A stretch of DNA of 64,000 nt, from assembly GCA_009268125.1 (NCBI GenBank), contig WBOU01000020.1, positions 49,644 to 113,643 on the forward strand. Reading direction: 5' to 3'. This DNA comes from Chloroflexia bacterium SDU3-3. Its GTDB lineage: Bacteria > Chloroflexota > Chloroflexia > Chloroflexales > Roseiflexaceae. The notes beneath the pieces are model-generated. The model ran no database searches. It was not told the DNA's origin and saw only the letters and a list, made by a program, of their open reading frames with translations. Numbering within the stretch: the stretch's first letter is position 1; every line of letters begins with the position of its first letter. The position numbers and the translations under genes were made by a program. This document shows positions 51,717 through 60,687 of the stretch, in pieces.

Positions 51717-52172
51717 ATGAAGTTCGCAGGTATCATTAAGAGTCTCGTACCATGCCTTGCGGCAGGAATTATCGCCACCGCGCCAGTAGCCGCCTATGCT
51801 CAAGAAAATTATGGCTCAACGCATACTGCTTCAGGTAACGCATTTGGGCCTTGCAGCCTATCTGTTAATGCGGATATCACTATCTATGGAGTCGAAGCGC
51901 ACCATATCGTCAGTTGTTCAAGTAGTGTGTCCGATATCTTTATTTCGGGATACTCTATCCCTGGCGGAAATCGTGATGCAGGCCACTTCGAGAACAAACA
52001 CTGCTATAATGCAACAAGCTGCTCAATCGATTATGTCTTTATGGCATACAATTCAACAGACGATGTGTGCTGGGCATCAACAACCGACAGCTATGTGGTG
52101 GTTAATGGAAAGAAAACCTCGGCCACTCCGCTCACGGTCAAGGGCAAGAGCATCTCGCTTACAGGCTGCTAG
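51717..52172 (+). CDS. Small secreted cysteine-containing protein
   Basis: 151 residues from ATG 51717, with caggaga 6 bases upstream. A signal peptide (AAGIIATAPVAAYAQ) is followed by a mature domain with Cys residues in FGPCS, IVSCSSS, KHCYNATSC, DDVCWA and LTGC, enough for disulphide bonds. The conserved core is SDIFISGYSIPGGNR. The composition is AT-rich. I do not recognise a family. It could be a bacteriocin-like or surface protein; nothing shows which. The decayed paralogue lies just upstream and a strong terminator downstream. Confidence 0.7.
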   Translation: MKFAGIIKSLVPCLAAGIIATAPVAAYAQENYGSTHTASGNAFGPCSLSVNADITIYGVEAHHIVSCSSSVSDIFISGYSIPGGNRDAGHFENKHCYNATSCSIDYVFMAYNSTDDVCWASTTDSYVVVNGKKTSATPLTVKGKSISLTGC

Positions 52173-52202
52173 CGCATTCGACAGATCTACTTAAGAATCC
52201 TA

Positions 52203-52246
52203 ACATCAGCAGCGACTACCGCCTTTACGGTAGTCGCTGCTGATGT
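52203..52246. terminator. Strong bidirectional terminator hairpin
   Basis: ACATCAGCAGCGACTACCG (52203-52221) pairs perfectly with the 19 bases at 52228-52246 across CCTTTA. It lies between convergent genes. Confidence 0.85.
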
Positions 52247-52253
52247 TTCCACC

Positions 52254-53225
52254 CTACCGCCGCGCCGTATCGTACGGCTCGCCGGTGGGGCCGACGCGCA
52301 CAAAGGGCGGCTCGACCGCCGTGGCGCACAGGGCGGCGTAGCGATGCGGGCGGCGGAAGGCGTTGCCCCAGGGCTCGCGCCGCCGGTACTCGCGGATCTG
52401 GGCCAGGTCGAAGTGGGCGAGGTAGATGCCCTCGGCCTCGCCCGCCTCGATCACTAGGGTGTCGCGCGAGCCGAGCGTGTCGAAGGCCACGGGGTCGTAG
52501 GCCAGCGAGTGGCCCATGCGCGGCCCCGCGTAGTTGGCCATGGCCACGCCCACCATGTTCTCGTAGGCCCGCGTGCGGAACTGTGTGCGGCGGTGCTGCT
52601 CAAGCTCGCAGGCGTTGGGCGTGAGGATGATCTCGGCCCCGCCCAGCATCAGCAGCCGCGCGCTCTCGGGGAACTCGCGGTCGTAGCAGATCATCGCGCC
52701 CAGCCGCACCGCGCCGCTGGCGGTGGCCAGCTCGCACACGGGGAACCCCTGCCCCGGCGTCAGCGCGGCCTCGCCCGGCGCGAAGTCGCAGGTGTGCACC
52801 TTGGCGTAGGTGAGGATGATCGCGCCGCTGCGGTCGATCAGCGACACGCTGTTGCGCGGCGCGCCCTCCCACTCCTCCAGGTAGGTGATGGCGATAGCCA
52901 TGCCCAGCTCGCGGGCCAGCGCCTGGAAGCGCTGCACGAACGGGCCGTCGCGGCGCACCGCAAGGCCGCGCCACAGCTCCTCCGCAGGCGGCGCGCCCAG
53001 CGGCGCGGCGTCCCCGCCCCAGAGCTCGGGGGCGCGCACCAGGTCGGGGCCATCGGCGCAGGGGGCATGCGAGGTGTAGCCCGCGCTCCACATCTCGGGG
53101 AACAGCGCCAGATCGGCGCCCATGGCGCTGGCGCGGCGGCAGAACGCCTCGCCCTTAGCCATATTCGCCTGGGTGTCGTTGCCGCAGGCGGTCATCTGAA
53201 GAAGCGCGACCGTAAAAGGCTGCAT
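52254..53225 (-). CDS. Nitrilase-superfamily carbon-nitrogen hydrolase
   Basis: 323 residues from ATG 53225, with gaggaggt upstream. The catalytic triad is complete: Glu44 (LALFPEMW), Lys142 (TYAKVHTC) and Cys180 (GAMICYDREFPESAR). FAPGEAALTPGQGFPV is the usual block before the Cys. Members hydrolyse amides such as N-carbamyl amino acids, polyamine carbamates or omega-amidates. The substrate is not clear here. It converges with the secreted-protein gene and is followed upstream by repeat copy C. Confidence 0.87.
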   Translation of the reverse strand: MQPFTVALLQMTACGNDTQANMAKGEAFCRRASAMGADLALFPEMWSAGYTSHAPCADGPDLVRAPELWGGDAAPLGAPPAEELWRGLAVRRDGPFVQRFQALARELGMAIAITYLEEWEGAPRNSVSLIDRSGAIILTYAKVHTCDFAPGEAALTPGQGFPVCELATASGAVRLGAMICYDREFPESARLLMLGGAEIILTPNACELEQHRRTQFRTRAYENMVGVAMANYAGPRMGHSLAYDPVAFDTLGSRDTLVIEAGEAEGIYLAHFDLAQIREYRRREPWGNAFRRPHRYAALCATAVEPPFVRVGPTGEPYDTARR

Positions 53226-53481
53226 GGAAAGACCTCCTCTATAGCTCATGAACCAGCGGCGTGCGTGGCCGATGAGCGGTCGAGGCGGCCCCCGTGCGCG
53301 GGGCGTGGGCGGCGCGCCGTGCGCGGCCCCATGGGGCAAGGCGGCACAGCGTCAGAGGAAGCAGCCGAGCATGGCAGTTCTCCCAAGCGATCATGCGAGC
53401 GTACCGCCGCATCATAGCACAGGTCGGCCAGCGCGCACACGTCCACTCCAAAAAAAACGAATACCACGAAGGCACGAAGTT

Positions 53482-53740
53482 TTTTTACCACCAAGACGCC
53501 AAGACTCCAAGAGACGAGAGGCAATAAGGCGATTCGCCAGCCCTACCCACCCGGCCCATGCGGCGAAGGTGCCGCGAGAGTCTTGATGGCCATATGCACG
53601 AACGAACGCCGCCAGGAAACGGCATCGGAACGCCATAAATTGGGGGTTTCACAGGGGGCGATGCTCCCTGCGCGGGGTTCCTAGGGGCTGGCCCCTCGGC
53701 GCTGCCCGCGCAGGGCACACCACCACCCAAGCACCACCGC
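53482..53740. repeat. Dispersed structured intergenic repeat, copy C
   Basis: Closest to copy B, 3.2 kb away. It opens with TTTTTACCACCAAGACGCC. Hairpin 1 is AGGGGGC-gat-GCTCCCT (53653-53669) with one G-T wobble, and hairpin 2 has one change relative to A and B. It sits in the 867-base gap 53226-54092. The rest of the gap holds low-complexity tracts (53452-53514, 53744-53795) and the 21-bp repeats at 53893; I see no gene. Confidence 0.8.
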
Positions 53741-53892
53741 CCTCGCCAAAGACGCGAAGTTCTTGTACCACCACAACTCCAAGGCACGAGGGGAAAGCGA
53801 TCTACCTGCGCTGGGTGAGGCCTTCCCGCTGCGGTGAGAATCATGGCCAGCAGGCCTAGGGGCGCACCTTCGCTGGATGGGCGAGGCCGACC

Positions 53893-53955
53893 TGACGCAA
53901 TCCCCTTCCCATGCGACGCAATCCTCTTCCGATGTGACGCAATCCCCTTCGCAGC
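53893..53955. repeat. Three 21-bp tandem repeats
   Basis: The unit begins GACGCAATCCCCTTCC and recurs at 53893, 53914 and 53935 with two to four differences. There are no spacers of constant length, so it is not a CRISPR array. Confidence 0.75.
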
Positions 53956-54092
53956 ATTCGTCCTCGCGTAGCTTCAGTGCTACAATAGCGCAGCCATCCC
54001 CCACCACGAGCCATGTTCAGCAGCACCCGCCGCAGAGCCTCGGGCAAGTGATGATCTTCGAGCGACCGACAACATAAAGGAGCAGAGCAGCT

Positions 54093-54569
54093 ATGGCCGA
54101 GTACCTTGCAACCGTGCGCTGGCAGCGCGGCACCGCCACATTTAGCGACAACCTGTACAGCCGCGCCCACACCTGGCAGTTCGACGGCGGCGTCGAGGTT
54201 CCCGCATCATCGTCGCCGCACGTGGTGCCCATCCCGCTCTCCAACCCCGCCAATGTCGACCCCGAGGAGGCCTTTGTGGCGGCGGTCTCAAGCTGCCATA
54301 TGCTCACCTTCCTAGGGATCGCGGCCAAAAAGCGCTATGTCGTGGATAGCTACGACGATGTGGCGGTCGGCATCATGGAGGAGGACGGGCGCGGGCGCAT
54401 GGCGATCACGCGCGTGATCCTGCGCCCCGACATCCGCTTCAGCGGCAAGCACGTGCCTAGCCCCGAGCAGCTGGCGCAGCTGCACGAGCTGGCCCACAAG
54501 AACTGCTTCATCGCCAACTCGATCACGGCGGCGGTGGAGGTGGCCGGGCTGGCTCCTGACGAGGGGTAG
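54093..54569 (+). CDS. OsmC-family peroxiredoxin-like protein
   Basis: A 158-residue protein with aaggagc 10 bases before ATG. The two redox cysteines are Cys68 (SSCHMLTFLGIA) and Cys138 (NCFIANSI), the right spacing for OsmC/Ohr enzymes that reduce organic hydroperoxides. VDPEEAFVAAVSSCHM is the family signature. It is a single gene and is probably induced by oxidative stress, though no operator is recognisable. Confidence 0.9.
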   Translation: MAEYLATVRWQRGTATFSDNLYSRAHTWQFDGGVEVPASSSPHVVPIPLSNPANVDPEEAFVAAVSSCHMLTFLGIAAKKRYVVDSYDDVAVGIMEEDGRGRMAITRVILRPDIRFSGKHVPSPEQLAQLHELAHKNCFIANSITAAVEVAGLAPDEG

Positions 54570-54698
54570 GCCTGCGCGCTGCCGTCAGCAGCAGTTCATC
54601 ACCTATACTATTTGCACAATCGCGCCCGGCCCTGGCCCTGATCTGCAACATGCAAGCGGGGCCAGCGACATAGCAAGATTGTGCAGATTTAGACAATT
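54570..54698. other. Leader region with a spaced inverted repeat before the ethanolamine operon
   Basis: TGCACAATC (54613-54621) and GATTGTGCA (54677-54685) are exact complements 55 bases apart. An inner CTGGCCC/GGGCCAG pair lies between. It could be a hairpin or paired operator half-sites just upstream of the promoter at 54699. Confidence 0.4.
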
Positions 54699-54728
54699 TT
54701 GACAAATGATGGCGCTATGCGATATAGT
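54699..54728 (+). promoter_or_regulatory. Sigma-70-type promoter of the ethanolamine operon
   Basis: TTGACA (54699-54704), an 18-base spacer, TATAGT (54723-54728). The leader to ATG 54947 is about 210 bases and holds no gene. Confidence 0.65.
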
Positions 54729-54946
54729 AGCGCCATCGGCATGTTCTCAACCTATACCTCGCATTTCCCCCAGCAGCGTTGCTGTACTCTGCGTCGCATT
54801 GCCGCTTTTTTTGATCGGTCGGTCAACGTTCCCAGCACATCTCCCGAGCGTGTGGTAGCACATCGCTCGTCTTTGTGGTTTCACCGCAACGGCGCGGATG
54901 CCATACCATCGGGTAGCCGAAAGGCTCTGTGAGAGGAGATACCGCC

Positions 54947-56458
54947 ATGGCCGAGCAGCAGGCAGTTGGGGGGCACCAGCCCATCGCGGGAACACACGGG
55001 ACGGTACAGTACGACAACGTAGACCAGAGCTACCTGGAGCAGCGCAAGCTGAAGAAGAGCGCGGGCTGGATTCTGCTGTGGGCGCTTGGCGTAGGCGCGG
55101 TGATCTCGGGCGACTTTTTCGGCTGGAACTACGGCCTGCCCGCCGGGGGCTTCGGCGGCATGCTGGTGGCCACCATCGTGGTCTCGGTGATGTACCTGTG
55201 CATGGTCTTCTCGATCGCCGAGCTTTCGGCGGCGCTGCCGCACGCGGGCGGGTTCTACTCCTTCACCCGCAGCGCCTTCGGCCCGACCCTGGGCTTCATC
55301 AACGGCGTGTCCGACATCATCGAGTATGTCGTCACGCCTGCGGTGATCGTGATCTCGATCGCGGGCTACATGCAGACGCTCATCCCCGGCGTGCCGACCT
55401 ACGTGTGGTGGGTGGCCTTCTACGCCGTGTTCGTCGGCATCAACATCCTGGGCACCGCGCTGACCCTGCGCGTAGGCCTGGTGGTGACGCTGCTGGCGAT
55501 CGCGGTGCTGGCGATCTTCTACGTGGGCGCGGTGGCATCGGGCGCGTTCCAGTGGGACAAGGTCTTCAACGTGGTGGCCGACCCGCAGCAGCCCGCCGCG
55601 CTGGGCGCAAGCTCGTTCCTGCCCTTCGGGTTCTACGGCATCTTCGCCGCGCTGCCCTTCGCCATCTGGTTCTACCTGGCCATCGAGCAGCTGCCGCTGG
55701 CGGCCGAGGAGAGCCACAACGCCGCGAGCGACATGCCCAAGGCGCTGATCGGCGGCATTATCACGCTGCTGGCGCTCTCGATCTTCACGCTGGTGCTCAA
55801 CGCGGGCGTAGGCGGCGGCGCGAGCGAGGTGGGCGCGTCGCTGGCCCCGCTGGACATCGGGTTCAAGGCGATCTTCGGCACCGGCGCGACCCAGACGCTG
55901 CTGACGGTGGCCGCGCTCACCGGGCTGATCGCCAGCTTCCACACGATCATCTACGCCTATGGCCGCGTGCTGTTCGCGCTCTCGCGCTCGGGCTACATCC
56001 CGCGCTTCATCTCGGTGACGAGCGCCAAGTACCACACCCCGGCGCGGGCTTTGGTGATCGGCGGCGTGGTGGGCCTGGGCCTGGCGCTGCTGATCGACCG
56101 CTTCGCCGCAAGCGTGGGCGCGGCGCTGCTGACGATGAGCGTGTTTGGCGCGGTGATCTCCTATGCGCTGGTGCTGCTCTCCTACATCAAGCTGGCCATC
56201 AGCAAGCCCGAGCTGCCCCGGCCCTACCGCAGCCCGCTGGGCGTGCCCGGCGCGGTGGTGGGCGTGGTGCTGGCCGTGATCTCGCTGATCGCGACCATGG
56301 CGATCGAGAGCAACCGGCCGGGCGTGATCGGCACAGCGGTGTTTCTGGCGGCCATGATCGTCTACTACTACATCTATAGCCGCAAGCACCTGGTGGCCCA
56401 GGCCCCCGAGGAGGAGGCCGCCATCCTGGAGGCGGCCAACGCCGAGCTGAAGCACTGA
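54947..56458 (+). CDS. Ethanolamine permease (APC family)
   Basis: 503 residues from ATG 54947, with gaggagat 6 bases upstream. Twelve membrane segments are expected. The first block, ALGVGAVISGDFFGWNYGLPAGGFGGMLVA, has the GDFFGWN signature of the ethanolamine permease branch. The conserved EQLPLAAEES lies in the middle loop. The genes for the two ethanolamine ammonia-lyase subunits follow at 56525 and 58062, which supports the substrate. Confidence 0.9.
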   Translation: MAEQQAVGGHQPIAGTHGTVQYDNVDQSYLEQRKLKKSAGWILLWALGVGAVISGDFFGWNYGLPAGGFGGMLVATIVVSVMYLCMVFSIAELSAALPHAGGFYSFTRSAFGPTLGFINGVSDIIEYVVTPAVIVISIAGYMQTLIPGVPTYVWWVAFYAVFVGINILGTALTLRVGLVVTLLAIAVLAIFYVGAVASGAFQWDKVFNVVADPQQPAALGASSFLPFGFYGIFAALPFAIWFYLAIEQLPLAAEESHNAASDMPKALIGGIITLLALSIFTLVLNAGVGGGASEVGASLAPLDIGFKAIFGTGATQTLLTVAALTGLIASFHTIIYAYGRVLFALSRSGYIPRFISVTSAKYHTPARALVIGGVVGLGLALLIDRFAASVGAALLTMSVFGAVISYALVLLSYIKLAISKPELPRPYRSPLGVPGAVVGVVLAVISLIATMAIESNRPGVIGTAVFLAAMIVYYYIYSRKHLVAQAPEEEAAILEAANAELKH

Positions 56459-56524
56459 CATCCGCTGCGTGGCTGGGGCGTCAATCGCGCGCCCCAGCCA
56501 CGCGCAGCCCCAAGGGAGAACGCA

Positions 56525-57919
56525 ATGGCGGGCTACACCCAGGCGCTGGGCGGGCGCACCTACCACTTCGCCACGCTGGCCGCGCTGATGGCCAAGGCCA
56601 CCCCCGAGCGCTCCGGCGACATCCTCGCGGGCATCGCCGCCGAGAGCGCCGAGGAGCGGGTGGCCGCGCAGCTGTGCCTGTCCGACATGCCGCTGGCCGC
56701 GTTCCTAGAGCAGCCGCTCATCCCCTACGAGGAGGACGAGGTGACGCGCCTCATCCTCGACACCCACGACCGCGAGGCGTTCGCGCCGATCAGCGGCCTC
56801 ACCGTGGGCGCGTTCCGCGAGTGGCTGCTGCGCTACGAGACCGATAGCGCGGCCCTGGCGGCGCTGGCCCCCGGCGTGACGCCCGAGATGGCGGCGGCGG
56901 TCTCGAAGATCATGCGCAACCAAGATCTGGTGGCGGTGGGCAAGAAATGCCGCGTGGTGACGCGCTTTCGCAACACCATCGGGCTGGAAGGGCGCTTCTC
57001 CTCGCGCATCCAGCCCAACCACCCCACCGACAGCCCGCGCGGGATCGCCGCATCCATGCTCGAAGGGCTGCTCTACGGCTGCGGCGACGCGGTAATCGGC
57101 ATCAACCCGGCCACCGACAGCCCGCAGATGGTCGCCACGCTGCTGGCGCTGATCGACGAGCTGCGCCAGCGCTACGACATCCCGGTGCAGTCCTCGCTGC
57201 TGGGCCACGTGACGACGCAGCTGGCCGCGCTTGAGCGCGGCGCGCCGATCGACCTAGTGTTCCAGTCGATCGCGGGCACCGAGGCGGCCAACCGCAGCTT
57301 CGGCATCGATCTGGCGCTGCTGGCCGAGGCCCGCGCGGCGGCGCTGGCCCTGGGCCGTGGCACAGTGGGCGACAACGTGATGTACTTCGAGACCGGCCAG
57401 GGCAGCGCGCTCTCAGCCAACGCCCACCACGGCGTGGACCAGCAGACCTGCGAGGCGCGGGCCTACGCGGTGGCGCGGGCGTTCCAGCCGCTGCTGGTGA
57501 ACACCGTGGTCGGCTTTATCGGCCCCGAGTACCTCTACGACGGCAAGCAGATCATGCGGGCCGCGCTGGAGGACCACTTCTGCGGCAAGCTGCTGGGCGT
57601 GCCGATGGGCTGCGACGCCTGCTACACCAACCACGCCGAGGCCGACCAGAACGACATGGATACGCTGCTGGTGCTGCTGGGCGCGGCGGGCTGCACCTAT
57701 GTGATGGGCGTGCCGGGGGCCGACGACATCATGCTGAACTACCAGAGCACCTCGTACCACGACATCCGCTTTGTGCAGTCGACGCTGGGCCTGCGCCCCG
57801 CGCCCGAGTTCGAGGGCTGGCTGGCCAGCATGGAGATCGTGGACGAGCGCGGCCACCTGCTGCCCAGCAGCGGGGCCAATCGGCTGATGCGCTCGTTGGC
57901 GCAGCTGGCGGCGGGCTAG
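56525..57919 (+). CDS. eutB: Ethanolamine ammonia-lyase large subunit
   Basis: A 464-residue protein, the usual length. SRIQPNHPTDSPRGIAASMLEGLLYGCGDAVIGINPATDS is the barrel core, where IGINPATDS is strictly conserved. GQGSALSANAHHGVDQQT and CYTNHAEADQNDMDTLLVLLG are the other signature blocks. The enzyme uses adenosylcobalamin to convert ethanolamine to acetaldehyde and ammonia. Gene order permease-eutB-eutC is typical of catabolic modules that lack microcompartment genes. A ribosome binding site (gggaga) lies 5 bases upstream. Confidence 0.95.
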   Translation: MAGYTQALGGRTYHFATLAALMAKATPERSGDILAGIAAESAEERVAAQLCLSDMPLAAFLEQPLIPYEEDEVTRLILDTHDREAFAPISGLTVGAFREWLLRYETDSAALAALAPGVTPEMAAAVSKIMRNQDLVAVGKKCRVVTRFRNTIGLEGRFSSRIQPNHPTDSPRGIAASMLEGLLYGCGDAVIGINPATDSPQMVATLLALIDELRQRYDIPVQSSLLGHVTTQLAALERGAPIDLVFQSIAGTEAANRSFGIDLALLAEARAAALALGRGTVGDNVMYFETGQGSALSANAHHGVDQQTCEARAYAVARAFQPLLVNTVVGFIGPEYLYDGKQIMRAALEDHFCGKLLGVPMGCDACYTNHAEADQNDMDTLLVLLGAAGCTYVMGVPGADDIMLNYQSTSYHDIRFVQSTLGLRPAPEFEGWLASMEIVDERGHLLPSSGANRLMRSLAQLAAG

Positions 57920-58061
57920 ATCGCCAGAGCGATATCAAAAAAGTGTTCTTCGGGCTGATTCAAGACATGTATTGAAAATGTGTACGCTTTCGCGATGTTG
58001 CTGATGTTCCATAAGCGCTATGGCCATCATCAGCAAGCGCCGCAAGCCAGAGGAAAAGCGC

Positions 58062-58841
58062 ATGAGCGACGAGATCGAGCCAGCCGACGAGTGGGCGCAG
58101 CTGCGGCGCTACACCAACGCCCGGATCGGGCTGGGCAGAAGCGGCGATGGGCTGCCCACCAAGCCCATGCTGGCCTTCCAGCTCGACCACGCCCGCGCCC
58201 GCGACGCGGTGCACACCCCGCTGGATGTGGCCGCGCTGGAGGCACAGCTGGCTGCTCAGGGGCGCGAGGTCATACGCCTGCGCAGCCGGGCGGCGGATCG
58301 CGGCACCTACCTGCGCAGGCCTGACCTGGGGCGGCAGCTCGACGAGGGGTCGCGCGCCGCGCTGGCCACGCACGCCGCCGAGCGCGGGCGCGGCTACGAC
58401 ATGGTGTTTGTGATCGCCGATGGGCTTTCGGCGCGGGCGGTGCAGCAGCACGCGGCGCGGCTGCTGGGGCATGTGCTGCCCACGCTGGAGGGGCTGGGCT
58501 GGAGCATCGGGCCGCTGGTGGTGGTGGAGCAGGGCCGCGTGGCGGTGGGCGACGAGGCGGGGCAGATCGTGCGCGCCCAGCAGGTGGCCGTGCTGGTGGG
58601 CGAGCGCCCCGGCCTGAGCGTGGCCGACAGCCTGGGCATCTACCTGACCTACGAGCCGCGCCCAGGCCGCACCGACGCCGAGCGCAACTGCATCTCGAAC
58701 ATCCACGGCGCGGGCCTGAGCTACGGCGAGGCGGGCGAGACCCTGATCTACCTGGCCAGCGAGGCCCGCAGGCTGCGCCTCACCGGCGTGGCGCTGAAGG
58801 ACGACCGCGCGCAGGGCGACGCGCCCGCGCTCGGCGCGTGA
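58062..58841 (+). CDS. eutC: Ethanolamine ammonia-lyase small subunit
   Basis: 259 residues from ATG 58062; an in-frame ATG at 58020 would add 14 residues. ARIGLGRSGDGLPTKPMLAFQLDHARARDAVHTPLD and FVIADGLSARAVQQHA are typical, and the C-terminal RNCISNIHGAGLSYGEAGETLIYLASEARR is the best conserved block. Together with EutB it binds adenosylcobalamin. Downstream aldehyde dehydrogenase and reactivase genes are absent from the window, so acetaldehyde must be handled elsewhere. Confidence 0.94.
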   Translation: MSDEIEPADEWAQLRRYTNARIGLGRSGDGLPTKPMLAFQLDHARARDAVHTPLDVAALEAQLAAQGREVIRLRSRAADRGTYLRRPDLGRQLDEGSRAALATHAAERGRGYDMVFVIADGLSARAVQQHAARLLGHVLPTLEGLGWSIGPLVVVEQGRVAVGDEAGQIVRAQQVAVLVGERPGLSVADSLGIYLTYEPRPGRTDAERNCISNIHGAGLSYGEAGETLIYLASEARRLRLTGVALKDDRAQGDAPALGA

Positions 58842-58921
58842 GGCGCGCGGCTGGTATACTGGGGCCTCGCAGCGGCGGCTGGGTGCCGCCGCGCCCGCCC
58901 GCATAGGCTCACGAGGCTCCC

Positions 58922-59812
58922 ATGTCCGACACCAGAACGCCCATGCCCTTCTCGCTGGGCCTCACGCTCGACCGCGCCATCGCCCGCTACCGCGCGCACG
59001 CGCTGGAGTATATGGCCATCGCGGCGATCATGCAGCTCCCCATCGCGCTCACGCTGATCATCACCCACGGTACGACCGATCAAATCTTTGCATCTGGCAT
59101 GCGATTTACCTCTTTGAACGATGTGCTGCGCATGATCGTCATGCTCATCTGCGTCACATTCGCTATCCACGCCACCATCATCTTTGCGCAGGCGGCAATC
59201 ACCCAGCGAGCCATCCACATCGCACAGGCGCAAAAGCCGACCTTTGCGCAGAGTTTTGTGCAGATATTCCGCCACCCATTGCGCATCAGCATCCTATCTT
59301 TGATCAGCTTTATTATCCATATCATTAGCCTGATTGGATGCATGATCATCGTATTCTATTTCATTGTAGATGAGATCATGCTCTTCTCAAGTCAGCCAGA
59401 GCACACGCGCCTGCTCACCGGCGTCTTTCTGCTGGCGCTCTACCTCGCGATGTTTGTGGTGCAGGCGCGGGTCATCCTGGCCCTCCCTATCGCCATCGCC
59501 GAGCAGATCGGCGTGCGCGCAAGCATCAACCGTAGCTGGCAGCTCACGGCGGGCGCGTGGGTGCCCGCCTACCTGTGCGGGGCGATCATCGTGCTGCTCT
59601 ACAGCTTCTGCATCTTCGCGCCGTCCCTCGTGCTGGGGTCGAGATGGCAAAACTTCCTTGGGCTGCTCCTCATCCGCACGATCTTGCTGATCATCTGCCT
59701 GCCGATCATGGGCCTCATCCGCCTCCAGCTCTACGAGCACCAGCGCACGCGCCGCGAGGGTGACGACCTCGCGGCGCGCATGGCGCAGGTGGGCTATGTG
59801 GGCAAAGGGTAG
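58922..59812 (+). CDS. Hypothetical multi-pass membrane protein
   Basis: A 296-residue protein. Six membrane segments are visible (e.g. ALEYMAIAAIMQLPIALTLII, PLRISILSLISFIIHIISLIG, FLLALYLAMFVVQARVILALP). The IAEQIGVRASINRSWQLTAGAWVPAY block resembles the DUF7847/glycerophosphodiester-phosphodiesterase membrane-domain type, in which R-S-W-x-L-T precedes a helix. The function is unknown. A TATACT box lies at 58855 in the short gap after eutC. It converges with the nucleotidyltransferase gene. Confidence 0.65.
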   Translation: MSDTRTPMPFSLGLTLDRAIARYRAHALEYMAIAAIMQLPIALTLIITHGTTDQIFASGMRFTSLNDVLRMIVMLICVTFAIHATIIFAQAAITQRAIHIAQAQKPTFAQSFVQIFRHPLRISILSLISFIIHIISLIGCMIIVFYFIVDEIMLFSSQPEHTRLLTGVFLLALYLAMFVVQARVILALPIAIAEQIGVRASINRSWQLTAGAWVPAYLCGAIIVLLYSFCIFAPSLVLGSRWQNFLGLLLIRTILLIICLPIMGLIRLQLYEHQRTRREGDDLAARMAQVGYVGKG

Positions 59813-59824
59813 GGAGGGGCGCGG

Positions 59825-60601
59825 TCAGCGCGAGCGCTCGATGGCGCGGCGAACCTCAAGCGCGACGCGGTCCATCAGCTGCACCACCGCGGCGGGGTCG
59901 GGCGCGTAGCCGTGCCTGCGGTGGCGCAGCGCCTGCGCAATCAGGCCCGGCTCATCCAGCTGCTGCATGGCCCAGGCCGCGCCGTCGAGCTTCGAGCCCA
60001 TCACGCCCTCGGCGGCGTAGCGCCAGGCACGGCAGGCGTTCAGCACGGCGTTGGCCGAGGTGCCCTCGTGCGTGTGGTGCCAGAGCAGCGAGTCGAGCAG
60101 GGCATCTAGCACCCACGGGCGTGGGATCGGGCTAAACACCTCGGCGGGCGGCGGGCCGAACAGCGCCTGGCCAACCTCGCGGCCCATGGCGATGTCGAGC
60201 AGAAACCAGTGGCTCGCCTCCTGCGCGGCATCGAGCGACATGTGGTCGCGCTCGCCCGCGCCGGTGTTCCAGTTCAGCAGAAAGCGCGGGTGGCGCGCGG
60301 CGGGGCTGACCGCGCCCTGCGAGTAGAGCACGAACTCCAGGCGGCGGGCCGGGCAGGGAAGGTGCGCGTGGGCCAGCAGCCCCGCAAGCTCGCGGCGCAG
60401 CGCCTCGGGCACCGGCACATGCGTGACAGCCTGGATATCCAGGTCGCTCACGCCCGGCTCATACGACCCATTGGCCGCCGAGCCAAACAAATAGACGCCC
60501 ACAAGCTGATCGGCGAGGGTTCTCCGCAGGATCGCGCGCACATCGCGCAGATACTCGGTCTCGCGGGCGGGAAGCGGGTGGGACGGGATCAGGCTTGTCA
60601 T
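59825..60601 (-). CDS. Aminoglycoside adenylyltransferase-like nucleotidyltransferase
   Basis: A 258-residue protein. The nucleotidyltransferase core is GSAANGSYEPGVSDLDI, with Gly40-Ser41 and the metal ligands Asp53 and Asp55. The C-terminal DUF4111 half has LDALLDSLLWHHTHEGTSANAVLNACRAW, the ANT(3'')-type substrate helix. Length and order match ANT(3'')/(9) enzymes. Resistance activity is possible but unproven; many chromosomal members have other substrates. Confidence 0.83.
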   Translation of the reverse strand: MTSLIPSHPLPARETEYLRDVRAILRRTLADQLVGVYLFGSAANGSYEPGVSDLDIQAVTHVPVPEALRRELAGLLAHAHLPCPARRLEFVLYSQGAVSPAARHPRFLLNWNTGAGERDHMSLDAAQEASHWFLLDIAMGREVGQALFGPPPAEVFSPIPRPWVLDALLDSLLWHHTHEGTSANAVLNACRAWRYAAEGVMGSKLDGAAWAMQQLDEPGLIAQALRHRRHGYAPDPAAVVQLMDRVALEVRRAIERSR

Positions 60602-60687
60602 CGCTCCTCCGAGAGCAGCAGGAACTAGAGAGAAAACACGATGATAGCATACATTCGCCGTGCGCGTGTTAGGGTGATCGCCGCCTA

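Noticed and set aside
53893..53955. CRISPR array
   Set aside because: Only three direct 21-bp units with no spacers and no cas genes.
54881..56566. 561-codon minus-strand frame across the ethanolamine permease
   Set aside because: Antisense shadow rich in His, Asp and Gln; the plus-strand permease is unmistakable.
54570..58841. Bacterial microcompartment for ethanolamine use
   Set aside because: No shell protein, EutD, EutE or EutG gene is present in the window.
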